The notes below the pieces were generated by a model. The model saw only the letters and a program-made list of their open reading frames with translations, had not been told where the DNA came from and made no database searches. The position numbers were made by a program, and so were the translations under genes. Shown here one piece after another: positions 11,461 through 21,424 of a DNA stretch of 64,000 nt. Source of the DNA: Rutpela maculata. Taxonomy: Eukaryota; Arthropoda; Insecta; Coleoptera; Cerambycidae. Position 1 is the first letter of the stretch, and every line of letters starts with the position of its first letter. The stretch lies in NCBI GenBank assembly GCA_936432065.2, contig OW386292.2:14662918-14726917 (forward strand). Reading direction: 5' to 3'.

Positions 11461-11653
11461 GTATCTCTTAATTTTTTTCATAAAATCCATAATTATCAAG
11501 ATATTTCAGAAAACAGACAAAAACTAAGATGGCGGCCGTTTTTTTTTACAACTTCCCCCACTGGGAGCGAATGTGACTCGGCAGGTTAAAAAGGACATCA
11601 TTGTCTAAATATTCCCGTTGTGATCAGCTTGTTACTAACTTTTTCTACCTATA

Positions 11654-13634
11654 GTACAGTAAGTAAAGCTTTTAAATCTCATCCCGAAAACGGAATTTCC
11701 GAATTTTTTTCTTCAACATGCTTCATAAAGTATGTACATAAGAATCTATATTGTCATTTTTCCTGCTTTTTAGTTAGGTTAGGTTCCCACTCCTTCTTAG
11801 GAGTTGTCGCAAAAAAAAAACAAAAAACACACATAATCTGATAGAGAATCAAATTATAAGAAAGAAAGGTCTTATACACTTTTTTGCTAAAATTCATATT
11901 CGAGATATTGAGAACTGAAAATTGCAATTTTCACCCCCTAAAATCAGTATCCCTAGACGTCTTTTTTTTTAAATTAGAAGAAAAATGTAGACTTTAGTAA
12001 AAAAAAATGCAAGGGTACAAAATTAAATCTTCTACGAAAACAAATCGAAGGGTTTTTAATCTTTTTTCTCGGATGTTTAGTTTTGGAAACGTGGCATTTT
12101 CAAAATGGATTAAAATAAAACAAATTAACAATTAAAGGTATTAAAATTTTCTTTCGATTGAGACGTATTACGTGATTTTACAATGAAAACAAAATAAATT
12201 ACAAACAAAAAAGTAGCGCATTTAAAAATTTTCGCGCAATTTTTTTTTTAGATTTATTGCTCTAATTTCTTATTAATTCAAAATTTTTAAAAATCCTTCT
12301 AGATACTGTTAATGCATATTACTACTAACATGGTCAATTTTTTTTTAGAATGTTTAAAATAATTATTTTTCATTCTGTACCCATTTTCATAATTTTTTTG
12401 AAAAAAAATCGGGTTTTTGGAAATTGCACAGAAAATATTTTTTTATAAAAAATTGTAAGAGTACAAAAATGAAGCTTATAAAAAGCGAATACTTTGGTTT
12501 TTTTATATGTTCCTACGACAAACTGTTCCAGAGATATAAAGGTTTTAGTGAAGTGCAATTTAATTTCAATCTTTCAGCCTGTATGACCTTGCCAGATATG
12601 TGGCTTACACCCTGTAGATTAGGAATCCACTTGTCGTAAAAAAATCGTAATGAATATAAATCAAAATTTTCTAACTAACCACACCACGTGATAGAGCCAA
12701 TCATGAAGCATAATTTATTCAAAAATCATTAATTTCTCTATAGAATTTCAATTTTTAAAATAGAAATAATCTACAAATAAATAATCTACAGGATGTCAGC
12801 CACATATCTGGCAAGGTCATGAATTTTACTCTAAAAGAACCAACGGGAACAAAAACTAAGCGACTTTTGTCAACGCGAGCCCTCCACTATTTAATGATGG
12901 CGCTTGAGCGCATACGCAAATTATGTATTTAAAATTGGAATATCTCAAAAACTATAAGATTGATAAAAACTTGATATAAGAATGAAATGAAGCTTATCAA
13001 AGAACAAAGAGTTTGGGTTTTTATTATTTTTTTTTCCTACGACAAACTGTTCCAGAGATATGACAGTTTGAAATAATGTTGAAACTTTTCAGTGAAACGA
13101 GCAATAGCCATCTATATTTCGAAGAATACGCAGAAGAAGCGGATTGCATTGCACTTTGGCATGCTTAGAATGCAGATTAAAAATTTTATTTAATTAGTTT
13201 ACTTAATTGTATTAATTTGATTTATTTATAATAATCAGTATCTTTAATAAAATTAGACATATTACTATACTCTTTTGTGGCCATTTTTAATCCACCATTT
13301 TTTAAATAAATTTATACCTCATATGATATTCAGCGACCTATGAAACATAAGTATATGGATTTTCGTGAATTTATTTGTAACATTAGAAAATTTATTATTT
13401 TTTCAGATTGTAAGGATGGTTTCAACCCATAATATTTTCGTTTTTTCTATGTTTTGACCTCATAATCAGTTTTTGGGGGTGGTTTCACCCTTAAAAATAA
13501 AAAGCAGGTAATGCGACAATGTATAGATTTTGATGTATATATTTTATAAAGCATATTTCAAAAAAATTAAGGAAATTTCTTTTATCGTTTTCGGGTCGGG
13601 AATTTTACCATTTTTACTGCTTCACTTACTGTAC
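11654..13634. mobile_element. 2-kb TIR element with GTACAGTAAGT ends and TA flanks
   Basis: The left end reads TA then GTACAGTAAGTAAAGC. The right end is its inverse, GCTTCACTTACTGTAC then TA. Inverted similarity continues inward for at least 90 bases (GTTTTCGGGTCGGGAATTTT on the right against CCCGAAAACGGAATTTCC on the left). Inside is AT-rich sequence with a recurring phrase near CGACAAACTGTTCCAGAGAT (about 12518 and 13040) and no credible open frame. A 2-base TA duplication is typical of the Tc1/mariner superfamily; the element looks non-autonomous. Confidence 0.75.
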
Positions 13635-13639
13635 TACTC

Positions 13640-14175
13640 CCCCCCCACTAGATTGACTAGCCTATCATGTACGTTTGACGGAGATTAATCCTTCAAAGCT
13701 AATTATAAGTTACCTTAAATCAACTTTTGGTCCCCCCTTGTGTGTCTAATGTAACACAATGCGGAGATAATTGATATATATGTATATTAATCTTTGAAAT
13801 ACATTACAGCGAACGTATCAGCAGCATATCCTGTGTTTGTGTTCTAGTTACTTACACCCATCATAGTTTATTTGCTGTCTAGACAGTCTGCGCCACTACG
13901 AGCTTATTTTATCCTCCGGCACGTTAAAATAATCACCTGTTACCGTTGGCGTGTCGCTGAACATTATGATGGATATAACCGTATCTTAATCTTCTTTTGT
14001 ACATTTACAAGGCAAGGTGTTGGAGACAAAAGATGAGTGAGAATGCACGTACAGTAGTGACATTCAGATTAATAAACTGATCGAGATAATAATAACACCA
14101 CAAGGAATACAATTATACATTACGAGACAAGGGACATACGCTCAGAACCCGAGTACACTAGAATTAATTTCTTTT
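13640..14175. other. no recognised gene
   Basis: Unique-looking sequence with no visible repeat boundaries or coding motif. Confidence 0.35.
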
Positions 14176-14265
14176 TTCGAAAAGTTCCCAATGCCATGGC
14201 TGGGACTCGAACCTGGGGCATCAGGGTAACAGACACGTCTTTTAGTCTATCGAGCTCGCACTCAT
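14175..14265 (-). repeat. tRNA-like SINE head (Pol III A and B boxes)
   Basis: On the minus strand a B box GGTTCGAGTCCC (about 14212) is preceded by an A-box-like GAGCTCGATAGACTAA about 45 bases upstream, giving a tRNA-sized module. A T-run lies shortly downstream. The acceptor and anticodon stems do not look like a functional tRNA, so a tRNA-derived SINE is likelier. Confidence 0.6.
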
Positions 14266-14404
14266 ACAAAAGAAAATACATAATAGTAATAAACTATGCT
14301 ATGATTAAAGTTTTCCTTAACAAATTATATCTGTCATTTTACTTTAGCTTTAGCTTGATTATAAACTATTATTCAACAGATTAAAGCATTTTTAATTTAG
14401 CAAG

Positions 14405-14600
14405 CAAACGTTATTGTTCTTTGAATCATATTTGGCAGATATACAAGGTGGAACTAAGCAAGGTTGGGCCCAAGATTGCAACCCACAGGGTTGCAATCTT
14501 GGGCCTGTACTGTTTTCATTGTCTATCAATGATTTTTATGGTACTTTAGAATGTGACAAACTGAAATACACAGACGATTTAAAAAAAACTTTCTAAAAAT
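14405..14600 (+). pseudogene. LINE reverse transcriptase scrap with a templated hairpin
   Basis: The frame FESYLADIQGGTKQG, then PQGCNLGPVLFSLSINDF and LKYTDDLK matches RT motifs 4 and 5 of CR1/Jockey-like LINEs, with YTDD in place of YADD. The residues before PQGC are aberrant because the DNA there (14467-14484) is an exact inverted copy of the following 18 bases. No ends of the element are visible. Confidence 0.65.
14467..14505. repeat. Perfect 18-base hairpin, 3-base loop
   Basis: The arms GGCCCAAGATTGCAACCC and GGGTTGCAATCTTGGGCC pair completely around ACA. The right arm encodes the expected RT residues and the left arm replaces expected sequence, so the left arm is the derived one. Confidence 0.95.
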
Positions 14601-14679
14601 ATAAAATCTGAAGATGACTGTAGTGTAATCCAAGAGAAACATGATAAAATCAGGTGTTTTTAAATCGTTGGCTAAGAAG

Positions 14680-14959
14680 AGGGGGGGGCAATTGAGTGAC
14701 CAAATCTGCGACTAAGCAGAAAACATGTCACAATCGTGGTAGGTTTTCTGATCGGACACGGCTCTTTCAGAAAATGCCTGCGCCCGATTGGAGTGGTTGA
14801 TAACCTCGACTGTAGGTTCTGCAAAGGTAAGGAAGAAACTTTCATCCACACCCTACCTTCTGGCTCTAGTTTTATGAACTTGATGCACAAACACTTCAGC
14901 ATTGGTTTTCCGGTGCTAGAGGAAATAAGAGATGCTCCCAGGAAGGAGTTTGGCTTTTA
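14680..14959 (+). pseudogene. C-terminus of an RNase-H-type LINE (zinc-knuckle region)
   Basis: The frame reads VVGFLIGHGSFRKCL, then DCRFCKGKEETFIH and a short tail ending EIRDAPRKEFGF and a stop. In RNase-H-bearing insect LINEs this place holds a CX2CX8HX4C knuckle followed by an ECP-type motif. Here the last Cys is lost (HTLPS). It probably belongs with a LINE of the kind at 10630, but is separated from it by the TIR element and other sequence. Confidence 0.65.
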
Positions 14960-15064
14960 GATGAGAATCTAGTCTAAATGAGGGAATTATCTTTTGTAGT
15001 GGAAGCACAATGGACCACAGACCTTTCAACGCCTAGCTAAAAAAAGCAGAAAAAGAGTGGTCAG

Positions 15065-15250
15065 CCAGATAGCCAGATCTGACGCCCCTTGATTACTTTC
15101 TATTAGGATACCTTAAAAGCAAAGTATGCGTGAATCGCCCAGTTAATGTAGAAGGTGTCAAGAAATACGGTGTCATCGCAGTCGCGGTCGTTCTCAAGTG
15201 AATTTTGAGGAGAGTAGCATAAAAACTAAAAGAAGGCGTGTAAAGAACTT
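15065..15250 (+). pseudogene. C-terminal fragment of a mariner-like (DUF4817-type) transposase
   Basis: One frame reads PDLTPLDYFLLGYLKSKV, then CVNRPVNVEGVKK. The PDLTPLDYF box holds the third catalytic position of IS630/Tc1/mariner transposases, and the LKSKV.VNRP continuation is typical of the insect proteins that begin with DUF4817. The frame breaks at about 15195. Only about 45 codons remain and no N-terminal part is adjacent; the N-terminal relic at 19042 is of the same kind. Confidence 0.75.
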
Positions 15251-15548
15251 TTACTGCTGACGTGCTGTTCAAGAATCTCGTTGACGATCAATACAAATAA
15301 AGATTTATGATGACCATACATTTAATAACTTAATATCGTTCAGGAAAATTATTTCGACCCACTACAGATGTCAAGGGTATCGAAGAGCATATAATATTAA
15401 TATCACCGTTATTAGAGAGTAACTGTCCTGCCTTCGTCATGGCATCTGAGCGATGACGAGGAAGATTATCAAATATCGAATAGCTTATAATTTAAAAACA
15501 TTATGTTAATTACATTAGAATATTTGCTTATTTTGTTAATTATAATGT

Positions 15549-15894
15549 ACAGGGTGGACCAAATTAGATGTGATTTGGGGTTTTCTCTAAAAATATGGCA
15601 GATAGACAAAAACCAATATAGGTGTCCTGAGCTAGATTTTCGAGAAACAAACAATGGCGAAAACCGCTCTTTCTCGACTACCAAGCTACAGAGCGTTTTT
15701 GGAAAATTGGCATTTTTAAATGACCTCTATATCTCAGTTACCTAAGTATCGAATCGAAACTCGAGTAACACATTCTGGCACTTATTTTGAGTAGAATCTG
15801 TTGCTGATAAGAAGAGAATTATACATGACTTAGTTTTGGAGATATAGACATAACTTGTGTTTTTTTAAATGGAACACCCTAGAAATTATTTCAT
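15549..15894. mobile_element. Small MITE-like element with TACAGGGTG ends
   Basis: The left end TACAGGGTGGACC and the right end GGAACACCCTA are imperfect inverses about 345 bases apart. The contained open frame shows no motif. A related end and a shared CCAACGATATATCATATG block occur near 60000-60100. Confidence 0.45.
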
Positions 15895-16529
15895 TATTCG
15901 GTCACAACTTAAATTAGCTATCCAACGATATATCATATGTGATATTTATCTCTAGAAAAAGTGGTTACTTTTCAAAAAATTTAATATATTTGTGAGGAGG
16001 CCATGGAAAAATATTAAGAACAAGAACATTTCTTATAATATAAAATAATTTTGCCAAAAGTACGACAAACTAAACTACAATAAGTGTTCGAATTGTCTTC
16101 CATTGATATCTATGCATATTTATCGCATTTCTACTACTTATTGAGAATAGTAGAACCGCATTAATAGAATTATCGACACAAAACGGCTGTTCGTGAAAGG
16201 ATATTGCCGTTTGGCACACTAACCGGTATTACCGTAAGGAACGTATTTCGAAGGAGCGCCATCTTCAGTTACCATTTGGATCCAAGATGGCCGCCATTTT
16301 CAAGAAATCAATTGAGGTAATTTCCTGGCGAATCTATTAACTTCACAAAAAAAAAGTGTAATTAAAAAGTGTTGCTTATTTTATTGCCAACAAAAAAATA
16401 TTTTATGTATTTATATTTACGAAAATTAAATATTGGGAGCTATGGCTGGAGTTGGAGCTTTTACTGCTTTTATTTGTAAGATCCCATTGAGAAGGTAATT
16501 ATTCTCTCTATAAAGAATCTTTTAAAGCT

Positions 16530-18701
16530 CTCATGCCTTGGTTCTTCATATCTGACCACCCAAATTACTCGAGATGGCTGTCAGTTTATTTTAAAGATTT
16601 AACGGAACTAAATGAAACTAATCCAGATATTCAGAAAGCTTTTGAAAACGGATGTTTTGTTGTAAATAAAACAACTCGCCGCTTCTCTGGAATTGGAATT
16701 GATCAAGCTCATGAGCAGCATAATGCCATTCCAACAACCATTCCAACAATCCATCAGCCTTACGTAGATGGATGCTTTCTGGTCCGGAAATCTCGAGAGT
16801 GCTAATGGAATTTACAAACTTAGATGAAGAAGTATCCATCGACAATTGACACCATGAGGAATCGGCAGCTTTTCAAATGAAATTTAAAGAAAATATACAA
16901 CTTTTAAAAGGGCCTTACACACTGAATTTGGAAATTGGTTTGTTGAAAGCAAAAGAGACTTTTTCTGCATTGATACCAAAATAACAATGGATGACGAATG
17001 TCTAAATAATATTTTAGGTAGGTCTTCATACATGGTTATTTCCGCGACACATTATAATATATTTCTGTTGTTTTTAGGTATAAAGGAACGTGGACTAGAT
17101 CTATAAAATAAGTTTGTTGATGAACGCTTAAGCAGCAAAGAGGTATCCATATATGATCCAATAAAAGCGAATAAAATTCGCTTATTTTTTAAACCTAAAA
17201 AGGTTGTAAAATCCGCAATGTTGATAGAGTCCCTGAAATCTGATGTGGATTTATTGTCTAGACTTTTCATAGTATGTTCAAATCGTGACAGATTTGGATG
17301 ATTTTTTTGCACATGAGAATCAACCATTCCCAACAGCTCTATCTTTAAAATGATTCCAAAGATCATCAGATAAATCAATCCTTGTTAAGATTCTGGAAAA
17401 TGTGCTTAATGACGTACCTCTTATTTTAGAAGAAACGATGCTATGCCAAATTTACTTCAGACAGAAGAAACATCAGAATTTCAGTATGATTGTGTGGTCT
17501 ATGATGGGCCTGCATTGGTACAAATTTTACTGCCTAAGGGTGTTTTAAATTTTGCTGAATACTCTGCCAAAGTGTTTTAATCGCACATCAAACATAACGC
17601 TGATAAATTTAATTTAAAACGCGGTGATATCATTTGGGACATATACAAGAACAATAGTTTGAAACATCACACTAGAGAAATTCGTGGAGGAGGAACGCGG
17701 TGGTAATGTACTACTTCCTAAAAACTGGTCGGATTTTCTTAGGAACACAGACAATAAAACAGACCTGTTTCACTTTCCATCCAATGAATGTATAACATCA
17801 TCCATTCTTTATCCTGTGGAAACACTATGCACAATTGACGATAGGATCATTTCAAACCGCAATTCCCAAAATTCACATCTATCGCTCTGCAGTCACGAAG
17901 AAGCAGATACACGTATTATATTACACGTACAGGATTGCATCCGCCAAGGTTGGAAAAATATTTGCATAAGAACAGTAGACACCGATGTTGTAGTGTTAGC
18001 TACCGCTTTTTTTCATCGGTTGTATGTGCAAGGATTGAAAACTCTATATGTTCACTTTGGTGCCAATAAGCACTTCAGAATAATATGTGTTAATGGGATA
18101 GCTGCACATTTGGGTCAACAAAAATGTGAAGCTTTGTTAGGTTTTCATGCATTTACGGGATGTGATACCGTCTCATTTTTCTCAGGCAAGGGAAACTCGA
18201 CTGCTTGGAAGACCTGGCAAATTTTCCCTGAGGTAACGGAAGCTTTTTCTTTTATGTCTAAGCCGCAAAGATTTATTTCTGACCATGTTTTTAATTTGTT
18301 GCAAAGATTTGTTGTCTTAATGTACTGTTCAACATCCGACTGCTTTGAAGTTAACGATGCCCGAAAGAAATTTTTCACGTCGAAGGGAAGAAATACTGCA
18401 AACCTTCCACCTTCTAAAGCCGCTTTAGACCAACATACTCGAAGAGCCACATACCAAAGTGGCCATGTATTGGGACAATCATTGGAAACAAATCCTACTT
18501 TGCCAGATACTGAATCTGTAAAAAGATGATATTTATTCACCATACTGGTCAACTTTACCTGAGGTGTCCACAGCCTTGAGGCAACTGATACGGTGCGGTT
18601 GCAAAAAGAACTGTAAACAAAATATATGTGCTTGTAAGAAAGTAGGTTTACATTGCACGTTGTTATGTACTTCTTGTAAGGGAAAGTGTGATTTAAATTA
18701 A
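16530..18701 (+). pseudogene. Transposon protein relic: FEN/PIN-like nuclease domain and CXC Cys-rich tail, one intron
   Basis: The N-terminal part (16533 on) reads MPWFFISDHPNYSRWL, then IDQAHEQHNA and, after a one-base insertion near 16763, RRWMLSGPEISRVLMEF. An apparent 60-base intron at 17018-17077 (GTAGGT to TTTTTAG) joins the frame as Leu-Gly-Ile-Lys. After more damage come DIIWDIYKNNSLKHHTR and a clean 281-codon stretch (17684-18529). Within that are SHEEADTR (residues 70-77), VDTDVVVLA (98-106) and HAFTGCDTVSFFSGKG (155-170). This spacing of E, D, D.D and GCD...GKG recalls the acidic active site and helical arch of FEN/XPG-type PIN nucleases. A frameshift near 18525 leads to a tail with CGCKKNC, CACKK and CTSCKGKC, like a Tesmin/TSO1 CXC domain. 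Similar uncharacterised proteins occur in many invertebrates. The FEN link is inferred from motifs. Confidence 0.7.
17018..17077 (+). other. Probable spliceosomal intron in the transposon gene
   Basis: Sixty bases starting GTAGGT and ending in a pyrimidine-rich tract and TTTTTAG. Removing them joins the two flanking frames without a shift. Confidence 0.65.
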
Positions 18702-19041
18702 TATTTTATTAAAAACATACATATAAATAAATGATTCTGTAAAAATAAGAACAAATTTTGAATTTTATTAAATAACGGCTTTATTTCAATTCTAATCGCG
18801 AAATGTCTGAAATACTTTTTTGTTGGCTGTTCAAAGCTCAACAACTTTGTATAAGACTATTTTTTTATAAAGTCAATGGATTTACCAAAAAATCATATTT
18901 ATTAGATTATTAGAAATCAGCCGCCATTTTGGATCCAAATAGTACCTGAAGGTGGCGCTCCTTCGAAAATGATTCTTTAGGGCACTACTAATAAGTATAC
19001 CAAAATAATCGTAAATGTTAAAAACTAATACATTGTTAGAA

Positions 19042-19735
19042 ATGATTCAATTTAGTAATGGTGAAAAATATGATACTATTAAGTGTTTTATAGAATGCGG
19101 AGAAGATTCAGATTTAGCTTCCAATCTTTATTTTAATAGGTAAGTTATAGACAGCAAAACTTTGTGCCAAAAGTGTCGCCTTAACAATATTTTTAGATAT
19201 CCAGAAAAGTGACAGTCGGATATAAAAATATTCAAAAGGCTACAACAAACAACATTTAAAAGAGTTTGGATAATTTGTAAAACCTCGAGCAAAAATATAT
19301 AATAAAGCAAGTAGAGAAGCTATAGGAAATAAAAAACAACTGCGTTGCGTTGCTTAAAAACGAAATAAATTCAAACCCTACAAAATTAGGATTAATCACC
19401 ATCTATTTCCAAACGACTTTCAAAGGCGTCTCGATTTTTGCCAGTGGTTTTTGTCTGAGTTCAATGAAGTGCCAGAATTTGAAGGAACAATTATATGGAC
19501 AGAGGAGACCCATGTAAGCAGTGCCGGAATTTTTAATCGGCATAACAACCACCCTTGGTCTCATGAAAATTCGCACGTAACCGCTACAGTTAATCGTCAA
19601 GGACGAATTGGATTTGGTGTGGTTTTATTAGATATCAAATAATAGGTCCTTATTTTTTTCATGGTAATTTGAAAATGTTATTAACATTCTACGACAGTAT
19701 CTTAAAGAATATAAGCGTAATTATTCACGCACGAT
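19042..19735 (+). pseudogene. Mariner-like (DUF4817-type) transposase relic with one intron
   Basis: From ATG at 19042 the frame gives an N-terminal helix-turn-helix (IKCFIECGEDSDLASNLYF). It crosses a 57-base GT-AG intron (19140-19196) and resumes RYPEK, with DIKIFKRLQQTTFKRV after a stop. After a damaged middle, 19400-19640 reads RRLDFCQWFLSEFNE, IIWTEETHVSSAGIFN and HNNHPWSHENSHV, then IGPYFFHGNL past a stop. The order matches insect DUF4817 proteins, whose catalytic core usually reads F-T-D-E-A-T-F followed by G-I-F-N. Here the first catalytic Asp is replaced by Glu (WTEET). The third acidic residue is not present in this piece. Several stops show it is dead. Confidence 0.8.
19140..19196 (+). 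other. Probable spliceosomal intron in mariner-like relic
   Basis: Starts GTAAGT, ends TATTTTTAG, 57 bases. Splicing yields Asn-Arg-Tyr-Pro-Glu-Lys, the expected continuation of the N-terminal domain. Confidence 0.7.
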
Positions 19736-19739
19736 GGTG

Positions 19740-20335
19740 CGAACTTGAAGATCGAAACTATAATCAAGCATAGTGTTTATTGTTTTAGCTTTTGTGAAAA
19801 CAATTATTCCAGTAGATCCAACATTATGGATTCACGTATAGTTCCTATTTAATTTATGAGTTGCACTTTGTTTCCGATAATTAATTTTAATGAAAACTAA
19901 TGGTAGTTGCAGCAGCATAAAATTACATAATTGGTGTTTGGTGCGAATGTAGTAGCTTTTTACTTAACTAGATACTTTCAGGGGGTTAAACGCGAAGTAC
20001 GTTCACAAACATTTTAATGCATTTTTTTGTCCGCCTCTACCCTTTTAGTAATTATATTTACAAATGGCGTGTCATCGCGTATGAAACTAATTAGACTGTG
20101 GCCCAGCCCTCTAATATATTCTGGTCTCAGTTGAGCGTTTTGACACCACATTTTAATTCAGTAAATTGATATACACATGGAGTTCGCTAAAAATTAATCT
20201 TCGTCAAGTTTAAAAATAACTGGCCGCCATCTAATGTCCTCTTCGCTCAGTAATTGCTCTGTGGCATATTCTGCTGAAACATATACCAATTAAGGGTGAT
20301 CTATAGGGTGTCCAATATCGCTTATAGTCCAATCA
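19740..20335. other. no recognised feature
   Basis: AT-rich sequence without visible coding motif, TIR or tandem repeat. Confidence 0.4.
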
Positions 20336-20339
20336 TTAG

Positions 20340-21150
20340 GTAGTTTGTTGAAAACACATTGTGGAGTATTTTCTGCTCCTTTATGTTTAAAAAAAAAAGT
20401 GTCTATAGGAATGTGTGGATCGTCGAATTCTACCACAAAACCCCCTATATCGTTATTCTTGCATTAATACCCGCTAAGTTACAGGGGGTTAAAAAACGTT
20501 GATTTTTAAGCAAAAAACATTGTTTTTTCAAAGGTTTTAAGCAAATTACTCACATTTTCGAAAAAGTTTGTCATGAAAAAGTTAGCTTATAAAACAACAA
20601 AAACAATCTTGGATGGGTGACCCATCTTGGGAAATACAGCGTTCTCGTCCCACCTTCTAGCGGCTTGTATATCAGTGTATACGCGGAAGCTACGTAATTT
20701 CAGACGAGGATTACGTAGTAGATATACCATCCTTCGGAGGGGATGTAAAGCAGGCGGTCCCTTGTCTGTTAAATGTTAGGCTAAAAGATCCCTACTCTTC
20801 TTAAGGGAAGAGGTTCGGCAAAATTTCCAGGTTGGGGGTAGCTTGTCTCCTGGCGTCGGTGATAGACCCTGGTAGCGGAAATAGGCCGACGTTAAATAAA
20901 TAGATAAAAAAAAAACAAAAACAATCCATGAACAAAAATTTGTTTAGAGTGGTCGTTGCCGAGATACACTTAATGTTAGATGCATTTGAATGCAGCCCTG
21001 AAAAGGTCACGGTCTTCAAACAGTCATAACTCTGGTTTAAAAAAACCTTAACATGTACCATGAACAAAATTAAACTTATTACAATAGCTTAAAATATTCT
21101 TTTGGCAATTTGGATATCTCCAAAATCAAAATTGAAACAAGGAAAATAAA
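20340..21150 (+). mobile_element. Older dispersed repeat (same family as 32480-32780 and 56730-57165)
   Basis: The phrases GAGTATTTTCTGCTC, GTTACAGGGGGTTAAAA, AAACGTTGATTTTTAAGCA, CAGCCCTGAAAAGGTCACG and CAGTCATAACTCTGG occur in the same order at 56880-57150. The first part is found inverted at 32515-32700. This copy is interrupted by the 5S-derived SINE. Its outer ends are not clear here. Confidence 0.7.
20608..20914 (+). mobile_element. 5S-rRNA-derived SINE (SINE3-like), 5'-truncated, with target duplication
   Basis: The element opens with CTTGGATGGGTGACC and TTGGGAAATAC, which matches the box C region and following bases of 5S rRNA genes. It runs through a body of about 230 bases and ends GTTAAATAAATAGATAAAA in an A-rich tail. 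The host repeat resumes exactly as in its 57-kb copy. ACAAAAACAAT occurs on both sides (20597-20607 and 20915-20925) as a target duplication. The 5S-like part starts inside box C, so the promoter is incomplete. Confidence 0.6.
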
Positions 21151-21303
21151 GGCAAAATTTTGATTTTTTACACAAAAAAGTGCCCGTTTTTTGGTTCCAG
21201 TAAATTCCAAATTGAAAAAAAAATCCAAATCGTGTTTCTTGTTAGTCCTGAATATTATGTATACACTCAAATTTTTTTGACCGGGATGATGCATTATCTA
21301 AAA

Positions 21304-21422
21304 AAATGTAATAATAATAATCTCTTTATTTAGCATATAAGCTATTAAAAAACATACAAAGGTTGAGTATAAGAATAGTAATACAAATTACATTGTACAT
21401 TACTGGATAATATCTTACAATG
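21304..21422. repeat. Possible LINE 3' end with (TAA)n tail
   Basis: TAATAATAATAATCTCTTTA followed by AT-rich sequence resembles the (AAT)n-tailed LINE 3' end at 34985. Weak evidence, no coding part. Confidence 0.3.
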
Positions 21423-21424
21423 TA

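Larger units (their letters stand above)
16235..18980 (+). mobile_element. DNA transposon with about 62-base TIRs encoding a FEN/PIN-like and CXC protein
   Basis: The left end (16235-16298) and right end (18919-18980) are imperfect inverse copies sharing TTCGAAGGAGCGCCA and TTTGGATCCAA. They flank the whole degenerate coding region 16440-18701. Target duplications are not obvious, so the outermost bases are uncertain. The pairing of the ends with a single coding unit of about 2.2 kb argues that this is one transposon. Superfamily unassigned; AcademX elements are said to carry an XPG-type nuclease and are the first comparison to make. Confidence 0.65.

Noticed and set aside
14175..14265. Functional tRNA gene
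   Set aside because: A and B boxes are present but I could not pair acceptor, anticodon and T stems convincingly; a SINE head is more likely. The same applies to the modules at 38350, 42215 and 48690.
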